In this document: positions 48,130-59,800 of the stretch, piece by piece
Layout: every line of letters starts with the position of its first letter
Numbering within the stretch: position 1 is the first letter of the stretch
Source: Euptelea pleiosperma
Taxonomy: Eukaryota; Streptophyta; Magnoliopsida; Ranunculales; Eupteleaceae
Direction: 5' to 3'
Length of the DNA: 64,000 bases
Assembly: GCA_035048495.1 (NCBI GenBank)
Contig: CM068549.1
Coordinates: 2,637,059 to 2,701,058, forward strand
Notes under the pieces: model-generated
Told to the model about the DNA's origin: nothing
Databases searched by the model: none
What the model saw: only the letters and a program-made list of their open reading frames with translations
Translations under genes and position numbers: made by a program

Positions 48130-48967
48130 TTTGAGAAAATAATGTCTAATCTCTTAGACATTTTGAAAAGACAAAACATAAGTGATAAAAAGGATGTGAA
48201 GCAGTGCTACCCCCATGCGTACGTTACCCGAAGGTCCCATTTTTAAAACATTGAGGTATAGATATAGAAAAAACTTCCTCCTCGGAGTGGTTTTAAGCCT
48301 ATATTTTCTACACAAGAATAAAAAATTCACTTTTAAATCATAATAGCTTTTATGGTAAAATCTGTTTAGAAATGATTAATTTACAAAGTATTAAAATCAT
48401 CCTATTATGAAAATATGAACCCTTTCGAGATTTAACACATGGGGTTACGCTACCTCATTGAAAAAGGTGAAACAAACATGAAATTTGGCTTTAAAACAAT
48501 CGGCGAAAAAAGATGTTTTAATGGAGGTTTAAAGAACCGCTTATTGATAAAATTGATCCCCTCTATCCAACGCTAACCCTATCGGATGTCGGGGCAATGT
48601 CACAATTGAGCAGGTTCGGAAGGTAGAGAAACACGAGTCCCGTGAATTCGCATTTTCTTATCGTCGCTAATTTAATTGATTATTGCATTATTAGTTTTCA
48701 AGCAATCATAATTCACATGCTTCTTGTATAATAGGTTATGGGATATGTGACATGGACATGCCAAATTAGTGAAAATTCATCTTCTTAGTGGGAAAACCAG
48801 AATGTATTAACAGTTCGCTGGATTACATGATGCGTACATGCTAAACATGGCATTGAGCAAAAATCCATCCGTCAAAACAATCCATCAAAATCAATAAATC
48901 GAACTGTGCAAATACCTCACCCCATCCCTTGGTTGGAGGAACTAAAGCAAAGAACAAGGAGCACAGG
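48130..48967 (-). other. 5' leader of element D
   Basis: The non-coding stretch between the primer site and the gag start has no frame longer than about 70 codons that looks real. Base use is AT-rich near 48240-48480. I see nothing else in it. Confidence 0.6.
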
Positions 48968-48985
48968 TCCCCGGCAGCGGCGCCA
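48968..48985 (-). other. Primer binding site of element D
   Basis: The minus strand reads TGGCGCCGCTGCCGGGGA, 17 of 18 bases complementary to the 3' end of plant tRNA-Asp. It is three bases from the TG at 48989 that marks the LTR end. This fixes the orientation of element D. Confidence 0.85.
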
Positions 48986-48988
48986 TAT

Positions 48989-49304
48989 TGTCTGGTGCAA
49001 TTTGGCTATGCACGAGACTGGAAGTGGGTGGAGTGTGTGCTTGTGTCATTTTTGGGGTTCCCAGGGTATGGGTAGTCTCCGTTAGTCCGTGGGAGTGGTA
49101 ATGCGGTATGTGCTGTCTCTTCTGAATGACCACAAACGTAATGGCATCCATCTATATAAAAAAATAGGACAGTTGTCCCCCATAACTAGCGGTTGAGATC
49201 TACGCTCCTTTTAAACGGTTAGATATGTTCTGGGCAAAAAAAAAATTCAACGAAGTCTTCCGTGCTCATTTTTTGCGCCTATTTTTTTGGGCTTTGACAG
49301 ACAC
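48989..49304 (-). repeat. 5' LTR of element D (outer end approximate)
   Basis: The inner end is TGTCTGG at 48989. The outer end is probably the GACAGACA at about 49297-49304; a second TTTGACAGACAC at 49323 leaves about 30 bases of doubt. On its own strand it has a TATA box TTTATATAGA (49160-49151). No second D LTR is in the window. Confidence 0.65.
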
Positions 49305-49335
49305 ATATTTGTTGTCACACTCTTTGACAGACACG

Positions 49336-52300
49336 TGTAATACCCTGAACTTTCGTTCTAGGGTATTATGGTAAATTCACCTAATAATGCAAACTTAAAA
49401 CTTTTTCAAACTCTTATTATTATTTTTATTGTTTAATATCATGTATGAGTATGTGTATTTAATTTGATTTCATTCTGACAACTTTGAAAAATCTGCTATT
49501 TTTGAAATTCGTTCTTTAGGGCAAAATTCCTGCTAAGAATAATGAACTATAACTTGCAGGGGACTTTTTCTTTCCTCAGCTAACATTCTAGAACTTTTAT
49601 AAAAAAATTATTTTGTGGGCCCGAGACACAAAAAAATATTTCTATTTTATCTTTACCAACTTACCTGTGAAATTTGGAACCTTTCTTGAGACATGAAAAC
49701 CCTAGCGGGAGATTTCGGGAGATTTTGACAAAAATAGTATTTTCATAATTTTTGAACTTTCCTACCATTCTTATATTTTTTAAATAATATTTAATTATAT
49801 TTTATTTATTTAATAAGAGTGTGGGACCCACGAATCACTTTCGGGTCATTTCGATGTCACTTGACACTTTTTCGGTGCTTTGAACATTTTTATGTTTTTT
49901 ATGTATTTAGACTACTTTTATGTGATTTGTGTGTGTGACATATGTCAATACCTTATTGTATGGACTTTTAAATTATATAATATAGTTTGATTGAATTAAT
50001 TTATAATTATTTGTATTATGATTATTGGGTGGGGCCATATAGCCAATCTAGATACCTTTTGGGCTTAATAATATTCTTAAATAAAGCCTATTGATGTATA
50101 TGGGCCTTGGGCCCATTCCTAACCCATTAATAGTGTAAAATATAAGTTTTTGAGGGTTGAAAAAGTCATCCCTTTGATAGTTACGAATTTCAACAAAATA
50201 GAAACCCTAATCCTTCCCGAAACCTATTTATGAAAAACCCTAAAGCTTTAGAAGCTTTCACAAACCCAACTCCATTAAAGAATAGAGAAAGCTCCATTAA
50301 CCTTCATCCGGGCACCGATCGCACTCGAGCAATAAGGGAGAATTGACGGGGACTCTGATTTGAAGAACATACTCCGAGGAGAGGACGATCTGATGACCTT
50401 CAAATTTGAAGAAACTTTTGATTTTCATTAAAGTTCAAGAAATCTTAAAGTAAGTGCGCTTGATCCATCCTATACTTGTTTTTCTTCAAGATTTTATTTC
50501 TCTTTCATTAGATAATGGTTGATATTCATTATAAATTAATTTTAATAATATTTATTTTATTCTTATTGGGTTGATCTTTATTTTGGGCCACCATGATGGG
50601 TTGGGCCATGGTCTATTTTGTACCTATAACGGATGATTATGTTCTTTATCATTTTCGTTATACTTTTATAATTTAAATATTTTTATAATTATTTTTTCTA
50701 AATACCTCTTTGAATCTATTTTCCAAAACCGTTTAGTTTGTATTTTTCTGATTTGTATTGATTAAGTTATGATTTTCTTAAGTTGTTGGACTTTACAAAA
50801 TAACCCAGAATTTTAGATTTTACACGGTCCACTTTACTTGGGATTTCGATCTATATTTTTAATCTAAATATTTTTCTAATTATTTTTCATGGATACCTCT
50901 ATCAATCTAGTTTCTAGAACCTTTGAGTTTATATTTTTCTCATCTGTATTGATTAAGTTATGATTTTTCAAACGTACTAGACTTTTCTGTAAAACTCAGA
51001 ATTTAAGATTTTACACGGTCCATTTTACTTGAGATTTCAATCTATATTTTTAACCTAAATATTTTTTTAATTATTTTTCACAGATACCACTATCAATCTA
51101 GTTTCTAGAACCTTTGAGTTTGTATTTTTCTGATTTGTATTGATTAAGTTATGATTTTTCAAACATGCTGGACTTTTCTGTAAAATCCAGAATTCTAGAT
51201 TTTACATGGTCCACTTCACTTGAGATTTCGATCAATATTTTTAACCTAAATATTTTTCTAATTATTTTTCATAGATATCTCTATCAATTTAGTTTCTAGA
51301 ACCTTTGAGTTTGTATTTTTCTGATTTGTATTGATTAAGTTATGATTTTTTAAATGTGCTAGACTTTTCTATAAAACCCAGAATCCCAGATTCTGTCCGA
51401 CCCACTTCATTAAGGGTTTCGACCTATATTTTTAATCTGAATATTTTTCTATTTATTTTTTTAAAGACCTCTGTGAATCTAGTTTTTAAATCCATTAAGT
51501 TTATATTTTTCTAATTTATATTTATTTAGTTATGATTTTTACAAGAAATTATGTTTTCTGTGAACTACTTATTTATTGGATTTTGGGCGATTAATGGCCT
51601 TGGGAACCCTTAGTGGTTTGCTCATGATTATTGATTATTAAGGTTTTAACCTTGATGTTTGACTAAACCCTAGATGGTTTGACCTATACCTGTATGCATG
51701 GGGATCCCACCCATGTGTCTTGGATCTCTCATAGGGTTCGGCCAAGTGTCTTGGATCCCTCTTTAGGGTTCGACCTTGTGTCATGGATCCCTCATAGGGT
51801 TTGGCCATGGTGTGTTGGATTGTCTTGTGATTTCCACTTATATTATTCATCCGTGTTGATCGTGACCTTTGGTGATTGTTACATGTTATTTATGGTTAAC
51901 CCTAATTCGTTCTCATATTATTACTCTTAATGATCATTGGTTCATTTTATATTTTTATTTAAATATTAAATACATGTGTGTTTATGTCATGTAACCCTAG
52001 TACATCTTGTTGTCATACCATGATCATCACGTCATTTCATATAAGTGGTGCATAAGGGAACGGGGTTGAAGTATATTATATATGTTATATTGGTTTTATC
52101 AATTAATCAGGGTTCGGTACCCTAGGGTGAAAGGCCCCAGACGTTATTATATCCTGCAGATGGGTCGATGAGACCGCTCCCAGTGCGGGAAAGAGATGGA
52201 GACCCTATGTGGTTATGGGTACTAGTTGCATTGGCATCCCTTACTCATCTGCATTCATCCTCATATTCATGCCATCCTTATTATACGATTGAGATGCATA

Positions 52301-52797
52301 CCTTGATTAAAAAACTTGTATAGTATGATATCATACCATGCACACTATTGTATTACTGGGCCTCGGCTCACGGTGCTACACCGATATCATTTTCAGATTT
52401 TGAGGAGCCGGGTACGTGAGATGATTTTGAGACGAAAGACTTTGGTGCATTCGAGGAGATCGGCGAGGATTTGGGAGTCGATCCCACACTTTAGAAAGTT
52501 GTATTTGATTATTTTATAACATTATTTATTTATTTTCACGGGCATATAAGCCTTTGATTGAAAGCATGTTCTCACTTCTATCTCTCCACATTTAGTTGAT
52601 TGATTGAATTATTTGAATTATTTGTTTCCTACATCTAGACTCTTTTTTTTACTTAGTAGGTTTTCAAATGAACCTTAGTAGTCTAATTGACCTAATTGGA
52701 CCACTAGGGGACATTCATGGATCACCTCTGGGTTCGGGTACGGGTCGATCCACGGATTTTTGGGTCGTATTTGGGTATCCGGATTCGGGGTGTGACA
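49336..52797 (+). mobile_element. E2: solo LTR, sister copy of E1
   Basis: It starts TGTAATACCC, ends GGTGTGACA and is 3462 bp long. The flanks are ACACG (49331-49335) and CACG (52798-52801); the duplication is four bases, or five if the final A is shared. There is no coding capacity. It is collinear with E1 throughout, apart from the LTR nested in E1 and a 182-bp segment (52317-52498) that E1 lacks. Confidence 0.85.
50690..51560 (+). repeat. Five tandem repeats of about 190 bp in E2
   Basis: The marker TTTAGTTTGTATTTTTCTG and its variants recur near 50732, 50923, 51113, 51305 and 51493, matching the array at 7200-8060 in E1. Units diverge from each other more than the two arrays do, so the array is old. 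Confidence 0.85.
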
Positions 52798-52949
52798 CAC
52801 GAATGAACAGCCCTCTCTCCATCGTAGTGAAGACTCAAGACCCCCTCTGTGTCGTCTCTCTCAGCTCCGCCGTAGTGAAGACCTTCTCTTCGTCGTAGTG
52901 AAGACTGAAGCCCCCCTCTCTGTCGTCTCTCTCAGGTCAGTTCCTCCCT

Positions 52950-52951
<2 letters not shown>

Positions 52952-52982
<31 letters not shown>
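52952..52982. repeat. CT microsatellite
   Basis: About 15 CT units follow TTCCTCCCTCC. The tract is in the 5' part of the region without recognisable transposons. Confidence 0.9.
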
Positions 52983-52984
<2 letters not shown>

Positions 52985-53395
52985 TGTCTTGAGTTTCAGA
53001 CGTTGGTTTGGTTTGAGTTTGGGGTCAAATCGTCAAAACCTCTTGAGTTTTAGTTGTCCTCAGATCCAATGCCTGAAACCTCTCTTTCTGGGTTTGGTTC
53101 GAGTTTGAAGGATGGGGTTTGAGTTTTTGGTTTTAGTGGTCCTCACATCCAATGCCTGAAACCTCTCTCTGGGTTTCAGACGTTGGTTTTAGTGGTGCTC
53201 CAACCCTGTCTTATTTTACCATTTTTGCTCTTTTAGGTGTGGGTTTTTAGTTTCAGGCGTCGGATTTTGAGTTTCAGGCGTACCCTGAAATGACCAAACC
53301 CCCTTTCCAACGCCTAAAACCTTACACCATTCTTTATTTCACCTTACACTATTCTTTATTTCAGCCCATTTCTGAGGCATATTTTGAGTTTCTGG

Positions 53396-53980
53396 CAAAC
53401 CCTCTTTCCGACGCCTAAAACCTTACACCATTCTGTATTTCGGCCCATTTCTGAGGCGTAACCTTCAGACCATGCCTTTTGGGTTTTATTTTCTAATTTA
53501 TTTGGTCTGTGAAAGGGGTTTTGGGTTCTGATCTGTGAAAGGGATTTGGTCTGTGAAGGGTTTGGGAAAAATGGGTTTGGCTTTGGCATGTTCAGTTTGA
53601 TTCGTTTGGTTATACAGATCAAACAAAGCAAATTGTTTTGGGTTTATTTCTGATTTGTTTGAGTTTCAAGCATCCCCTGAAATGACCAAACCCTCTTTCC
53701 AACGCCTGAAACCTTACACCATTCTGTATTTCAGTCCATTTCTAAGGCGTAACCTTCAGACCATGCCTTTTGGGTTTTATTTTCTTATTTATTTGGTCGG
53801 ATATTGGGGTTTGGGTTCTGATCTGTGAAAGGGGTTTTGGGTTCTGATCTGTGAAAGGGATTTGGTCTGTGAAGGGTTTGGGAAAAATGGGTTTGGCTTT
53901 GGCATGTTCAGTTTGATTCATTTGGTTATACAGATCAAACAAAGCAAATTGTTTTGGGTTTGTTTCAGCCATTTATGAGG
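53396..53980. repeat. Tandem duplication, 291-bp period
   Basis: The block starting CAAACCCTCTTTCC at 53396 recurs at 53687. Both copies contain CCATGCCTTTTGGGTTTTAT, GTGAAAGGGATTTGG and CAGATCAAACAAAGC in the same order. The second copy has an extra TTCTGATCTGTGAAAGGGG-type unit. Confidence 0.88.
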
Positions 53981-55629
53981 CGTACCCTGAAATGACCAAG
54001 CCCTCTTTTATTTCAAACCATTTGGATTTCAGCCAGACTTACATCTAGATTTGTTTGCTTCGTTACTTGCATCTATATTTTCTGTTTAGCGTGTGTTCTT
54101 TTTTACTATTGCTATGTATGTGCTGCAATGTTTATGGTTCATCTATATTTTGTTTCAATTAAATGTGTATGGAATGCTTTCTCAGACAGAGTTCAAGTAG
54201 CATTTAATTGTTAGCGATCCTTTTGGCTGGAGTCTAGATTATTAAAAGAGTTCAAGCAACATTTAATTGTTAGTGATCCTTTTGACTGTTAAATCTATTT
54301 TCTGTTCAGCGTGTATTCTTTTTATTGTTGCTATGTACGTGCTGCAATGTTTATGGTTTTCATGTCTTTCATGGTTTTGGAATGGTTTTTGGGCTTGGGG
54401 GTTTTAAATTGAGTGGGTTGTTTGAGGTTTGGGGATGAGGTTGGGAAGCAATCCTTCATCTTCATGCTTTTCATGAGATGGGGAAATTGATAATAGAGGG
54501 CTGGCTATAGTGGGTTGTTTGAGGATTGGGGTTTTGGAATGGTTTTTGGGTTTGGGAGTTTTGAAGTGAGTGGGTTGTTTGAGGTTTGGGGATGAGGTTC
54601 AGGAGCAATCCACCACTGTATCAAGCTGTAAGGAGATATTTCATTTGACATGGAACCCTTGAAACATGGGTTCGAGCATTATTTTGAGCTCGGAGGAACC
54701 CTTGAAACATGGGTTCGAGCATTATTTTGAGCTGGGAGGATATGAACATTGTGGTTGCCATGTCAGTTATTGCACTAATTATTTGAATGAATAATATATA
54801 CTTCCCTTTTGACCATGTGTGAATGTAGTAGATGGGGATTGCATAGTGTACTTAGAATGCAATTATTTTTTTAACTTGGAGTGGTCTTGCTCAGTTGCTT
54901 GAAACTAAAGTTCTCAAACATGCTCACTTTTTTCCATTTTGTGGAGTAAGCTGCCGAAGATTTGACCAAGCCTTATGTCCTAAGTCCTTTATTTATTTTT
55001 CTTTGGTGGGCATGTGTCTGCTTTATTGGATAGGTTAATGAGCAACTTTATATCAAAACTGTAAAGGCTATTGTGTCCTCTTTTAACTTTCTAACTTGGG
55101 ATACATATAAATTTGACAAATCTAATATTCTAATACAACTTCTCTAATAGTGGCTATGCTACATACATTTGTAAGTACTAACTACTAGGCTGTCATAACA
55201 GAAACGTTACAATGTTATATCCGACCATTTAAATAGATATTTTCAGGTCATTTGTTCAGTTTCTGACGCCAAACAGCATGTAGATATTGGTGGATTTGGA
55301 TGATATAAATGCTTCTTCCTCTGTTGTGCTTTGATGTCTCGAGTTGATTTCCTTACTAATTTTTTTGCTGATTTACAATCCTTGATTGCTGATTGTACAT
55401 GTTGATTGTGTTGCACATGGCCTACAAAACGTGTTAACTGGACAATTGCCAATCATGCAAATTTTTGGTTTGGCCCACCCTTAGCTTTTGGCTTTTCTCA
55501 CTGATTTCTACTAATGCCTTTCCAAAGCATTACTTTAATTTAGCATGTATGAATGCCCTAACTCTTATATTGGATGATTACTTATGCTCTTCAAATGTCT
55601 AACCATATATTTACTTTCTTCATTTGCAG

Positions 55630-55916
55630 GTCTCAAAATGGAGAAATTGTGTTGAGCTTGCAACGAAACTATAAGGTTGGTTTTTCTTTTCTCTTCATTT
55701 ATCTATTTTAGATGTTGTAAGTATTGGTAATAAATATTTGTAAGTACTAAGTAGATGATGTAAGGCTATACACCATATATATGTTTGAATACATGTTGCC
55801 ATGTGTTGTCAGTTTATTTTCCTCCCTCTAAATGACTGTTATTTGATAGATGTGGGATACTTGAACCCTCAGAAGACATTAGAGATTATCATGATAACAT
55901 TGGCTTTCCAACTACT
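55630..55916 (+). other. Possible exons of an unrecognised host gene
   Basis: TTTGCAG at 55623-55629 precedes a 46-base stretch open as SQNGEIVLSLQRNYK, followed by GT at 55676. Then TTTGATAG precedes 55850-55916, which is open as CGILEPSEDIRDYHDNIGFPTT and is followed by the strong donor GTAAGT. The two do not join in frame directly, so an exon boundary is wrong or a further exon exists. I do not recognise the protein. This could also be chance. Confidence 0.25.
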
Positions 55917-56801
55917 GTAAGTTAGGATCGATTGTGCATTTGCTAACAAATTTTGTGAAGTTATTACGAGTTCTGTTGGATGTCAAATTTGGTCTACTAT
56001 CATATCATCATCATCATTTTTATCTGTTGCTTAGATGTCAAATTGGCAGATTCATGCATTATTTTTAGATTTTTGAACCACCATAGTATTATTGTTACTT
56101 GGAGAAGAAATAATCTGAGTTTTAAATTTTGGTTTTGTTGGCGTGATAGGTCAATCAACTAGAATGTTCTTCTTAGGCTTTAGAGTGTGGCTTTTCCCAT
56201 AAATTGAATAGTTACAATTTTATAGATTCATATGTTTTCATATATTATTACTGAATGTGTATACTGCCTTCTTGCAGTCTAGGGTTCGAATTGATTTCAA
56301 GTGAATTCAAAACTTGAGGTTCTTTGTGTGACGATATAGAGTCCCTTCTTTTCTTTGTGTTTCACACATGGCGAACAACAAGGCGATTGCAGATATGGTG
56401 AAGAGATTTTGTTTCTTTAATCTTCATTGATATTTAATGGATCAATTGTCCTTTTATACTTACCTTCAACGGTGAACCATCAATTCTTTTTTCCTCAGTA
56501 TTGTTGCATATCCATTGTATTTGTGTGGTCTTATCACATAATCTCTACGAGAGGCTTCTTTCTGAAATCATAGTTCGCCAGGTTTATGGATTAATAGTTA
56601 CTTAAATGAGTGTGTGTCTTCAGAAACATATATAAAGTCACAAAAAATAGGCACCCACAGATCTGATGTAGCTTTCAAGTGTTCTCTTTTAAGGTCATTT
56701 AAATAAATGTAAGGTTAGTTTAATCCCTTTTTCTGAATTCACAGATTCTGCTAAGTGGGAAGCATTCAATTCTTGGAAGGACAATTGTTGTTCATGCTAA
56801 T
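55917..56801 (+). other. Unassigned AT-rich region before element C
   Basis: No transposon or RNA gene is recognised. TTGCAG at 56273-56278 and a short frame starting ATGGCGAACAACAAGGCG (56369, about 20 codons) could belong to the possible host gene upstream. The region ends at the target site CTAAT (56797-56801) of element C. Confidence 0.3.
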
Positions 56802-59800
56802 TGATATTCACTCAAAAGTGCTTATTTTAAGCAATTATCCTTCTAGCATTGTCACTCTTCTACGTAAAACTGCATTTTTTATCAACATTTCTACGTCAGA
56901 GTTTCTCTCATTCTGTAGAACACACTTTTCTGGTTAAAATGGTACATTCGCATGCATTCATACGCATTTATTTGACCTACATGCGAAGTCATTCTCATTA
57001 CGTGATTTTTCTATCGCAGGAGCACTAATTGGGCAATTTTGATGGCATGCGGGCCCACAATCAACTCCCAGAACCTAGGATCAAAGCTCAAGAGCCAACA
57101 GGTTAAGGATGAGGAGATATAGGCCAAAGACGGGAAGAGCTAGAGAGTCGAAAGAATCGAGGGACGACCAAGAGAGAATGAAAGACAAGCCCTCAAAGAA
57201 GAAACTAAGGAGATTAGAGCTTATAAACCAACACAAGGCGAGTGCCTGCTCAGTTGGTGAAGCATGTAGAAGACCAAGTCAGAGATCAGGGTTCATGACC
57301 CTCTGCTAGCATTTTCTCTCTATTTTGTAATATTTTCTCTCTTCTCTCTCGACTCCCTCTCCGTTATAGTCTACCATCTGATCGCCAGTAGATCATCAAT
57401 CCGATCATCCACCCAATCATCCTTTCAATGAACCATCCGATCTCCATTCCCCTAAGTCTCGATCTTGTGGATCTCCTCCTTTCCAACCCCCTGGCCCAGT
57501 AGATCACTTACCATCAGGCACATTGGCTCACGATTCAGCTGGCCCACTATCGGGCTAATGCCCTATGCACCCTGGGCCCACGATTTTTGGCATCATTCCG
57601 CGATCCCCTGGCCAACCCATCCAATGACCTATGGCCCTCAAAACTCACAGCCTTTGTCCGATCCGTTGCGTGGACCACATGGGATAATAATTTTTTATGT
57701 ATAAAAGGTGGTTTGTTAAAAGTAAAAATTATTTCACAAAATAAACAAATCATTATTTTTTCCAAAAGATAAGATTTGATTTCATCAAGGACATGGCCAT
57801 ACAAGGAATAATAGTGCTAAACTTTCCTAGAAATGTTAGCAAACATGGATGTGGCTGATTTAGAAGGAAGAGATCGATGGCAAGGATTTCATCAAGTAAA
57901 ATAAAGGACTTTTTTAAAAATAGAAGTTTTGAAAATAGGAAATGAAGAGGGCGTGATCGAGGATCTTTCCAAAAGGGGAGCCCTCCCTTCATTCCACGTC
58001 AAAATCCCCCACATCTCTCACTCTAGAGGCTCTCGAACATATCTCCTCTCCTCATTCCTCCCAACCGTCATCTCCCCCATCTCTTCCCTCTCCTAAAAAC
58101 CCAGCCACCATCTCTTCCATTATCGCCTCTCTCACAAAAACCAGAAAAAGAAATAAAAAAAAATAAAATAAGAGAAGTAAGAGAGGAGAGAACGGTGGGT
58201 TCCATCTAACTCAGCCCGCCTACAACAGCACCTCCACCATTGCCATCTTCATGCTTCATCCACCATTGAAGGATCTCCACGTCAGCTCCATCTCCCACCT
58301 GCAAACGAGTTGCAGGTGGTGAAAACCCCCAAACCGTCCTCATCTTCTTCATCAAAAAAAAAAAAACCAGAAAAAAAAAAAAGAAAAGAAGAAGAGAGAA
58401 GAAGGAGATCAAAGCCTGCACGTTCCTCTTTGAGTCACCACGACCACCATCATCCCTTGCAAGAAGCCCAACACCCATCTCATTGCTGCTTGTCCTTCTT
58501 AATCTTTTCTTTTACCGGAGTTGTAGTCTGCAACTCCGGTCAGCCAAACTCCAAAGCAACGTCTCCTCATGTTGCTGGTTCATTTCTCTCAAACCAGCAC
58601 CTTGTGGTTCCCTTCTCCTTGAACCTATGAACCAGATCGTCAAGATCTAACGGCCTGCACCTGTTTCACCGCCTCTTGCCATTGATTCCGGCGAGAAGCT
58701 CGCCGGAATCTGCACTCCACCGTCAACACTGCAACTCACCACTGCCATAACCTTCACCATCCTCCTCTTGCACACACACGTACTCGCCTACCAACGTCCT
58801 CTTCCTCCATCTCTTCCCCACTCCTCTCCTTTGCTTTCTCTCCAGTCGTCTTCTTCAAAGAAAAAAGAAAAAAAAAGGAAAACCAAAAAAAAAAATAATA
58901 AAAGAGAAGAAGAAAAAGGATAGAAAGAGGGAGAGAAGGGAGCGCTCTTAGATCTCCACGCTGGTGCGCCCCCTTGTGTGCATCTCTTGGACGTTTCTGG
59001 TTCTCCAAAAACCAGATGGCCATCATCTCCATTTGGCTCCTCCTCAAGCCGCTGCTGCACCTGCACCTCCTCCATCGCTGAGCCACCACCGCCCATTCTA
59101 CTTCACCATCATAAGTTGCTGGTTCAGCCAGCAAGCCTTCCTCACCAACCGTCTGCTACCGGCGCCTCCATCTCAAACGCCTTTGAGAGGATAAGCCGCT
59201 GTGCTCCTCCGCCCTCCAATTTTTTGCCATCAAAGGCAACACCCTCAATTGGTGCACTATGATGCTCCTTCACGGGCTGACCGGAACCTCCACCATGATT
59301 CATGGGCCAATCCCACTTCACTCCGGACAGCCATGAAACTTGAGTCCAGGGACCATTCATCTCCATTAATAAGTTCTTGGGTAAGTTTCTCTCTCTAGTT
59401 TTCTTTTCTCTCTCTAGGATCTTCCAAAATTATGTTCTCTCTAAAAATCTCTTATTTCTCTATCTATCTTACTCTTTCTCTCTCTACTACTCTCTTTATC
59501 TTGCTTGTTAGAATTAATTTCATGTTATTTGCTTAAGTAGTGGATTCTAGCATTGTAAACTTTATTTCGTTGAAAGACTAAAAAAAAAAAAAAAAATTTT
59601 GATTTTAGCGTGTTGTTCTCTCTCAATCTTCTTTCATGTCTCTCTAAAATGAAGCTGCTTTAAATCAATCCTCCATTGCACCTCATCCATCAATTTTTGT
59701 AATATTTTTCGTCATTTCATGTTCGTTATTGCGCTCATCTGACTAATCTCGAGTGCGGATCGACATCCGACACTGTCCACTGTACAAGCTTCAGTATTTT

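Larger units (their letters stand above)
52802..55629 (+). other. Low-copy-looking region with microduplications
   Basis: No retrotransposon domain or LTR is recognised. It starts with repeated GTCGTAGTGAAGAC-type words (52820-52910) and a CT microsatellite (52952-52982). A tandem duplication with a 291-bp period follows (53396 to about 53980). Further short direct repeats are listed among the findings. Long open frames here are T-rich or repeat-derived and unconvincing. It may be the 5' part or intron of a host gene; this is an inference. Confidence 0.45.

Noticed and set aside
49151..49160. Plus-strand TATA box driving a gene rightwards
   Set aside because: The site is nearly symmetrical; orientation of element D makes a minus-strand TATA box the better reading.
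53356..53972. Two lysine- and proline-rich minus-strand frames with similar sequences
   Set aside because: They are mirror translations of the 291-bp tandem duplication and are not supported by splice or codon signals.
57247..57300. A true tRNA gene
   Set aside because: No convincing acceptor or anticodon stem, and the module recurs only inside LTRs.
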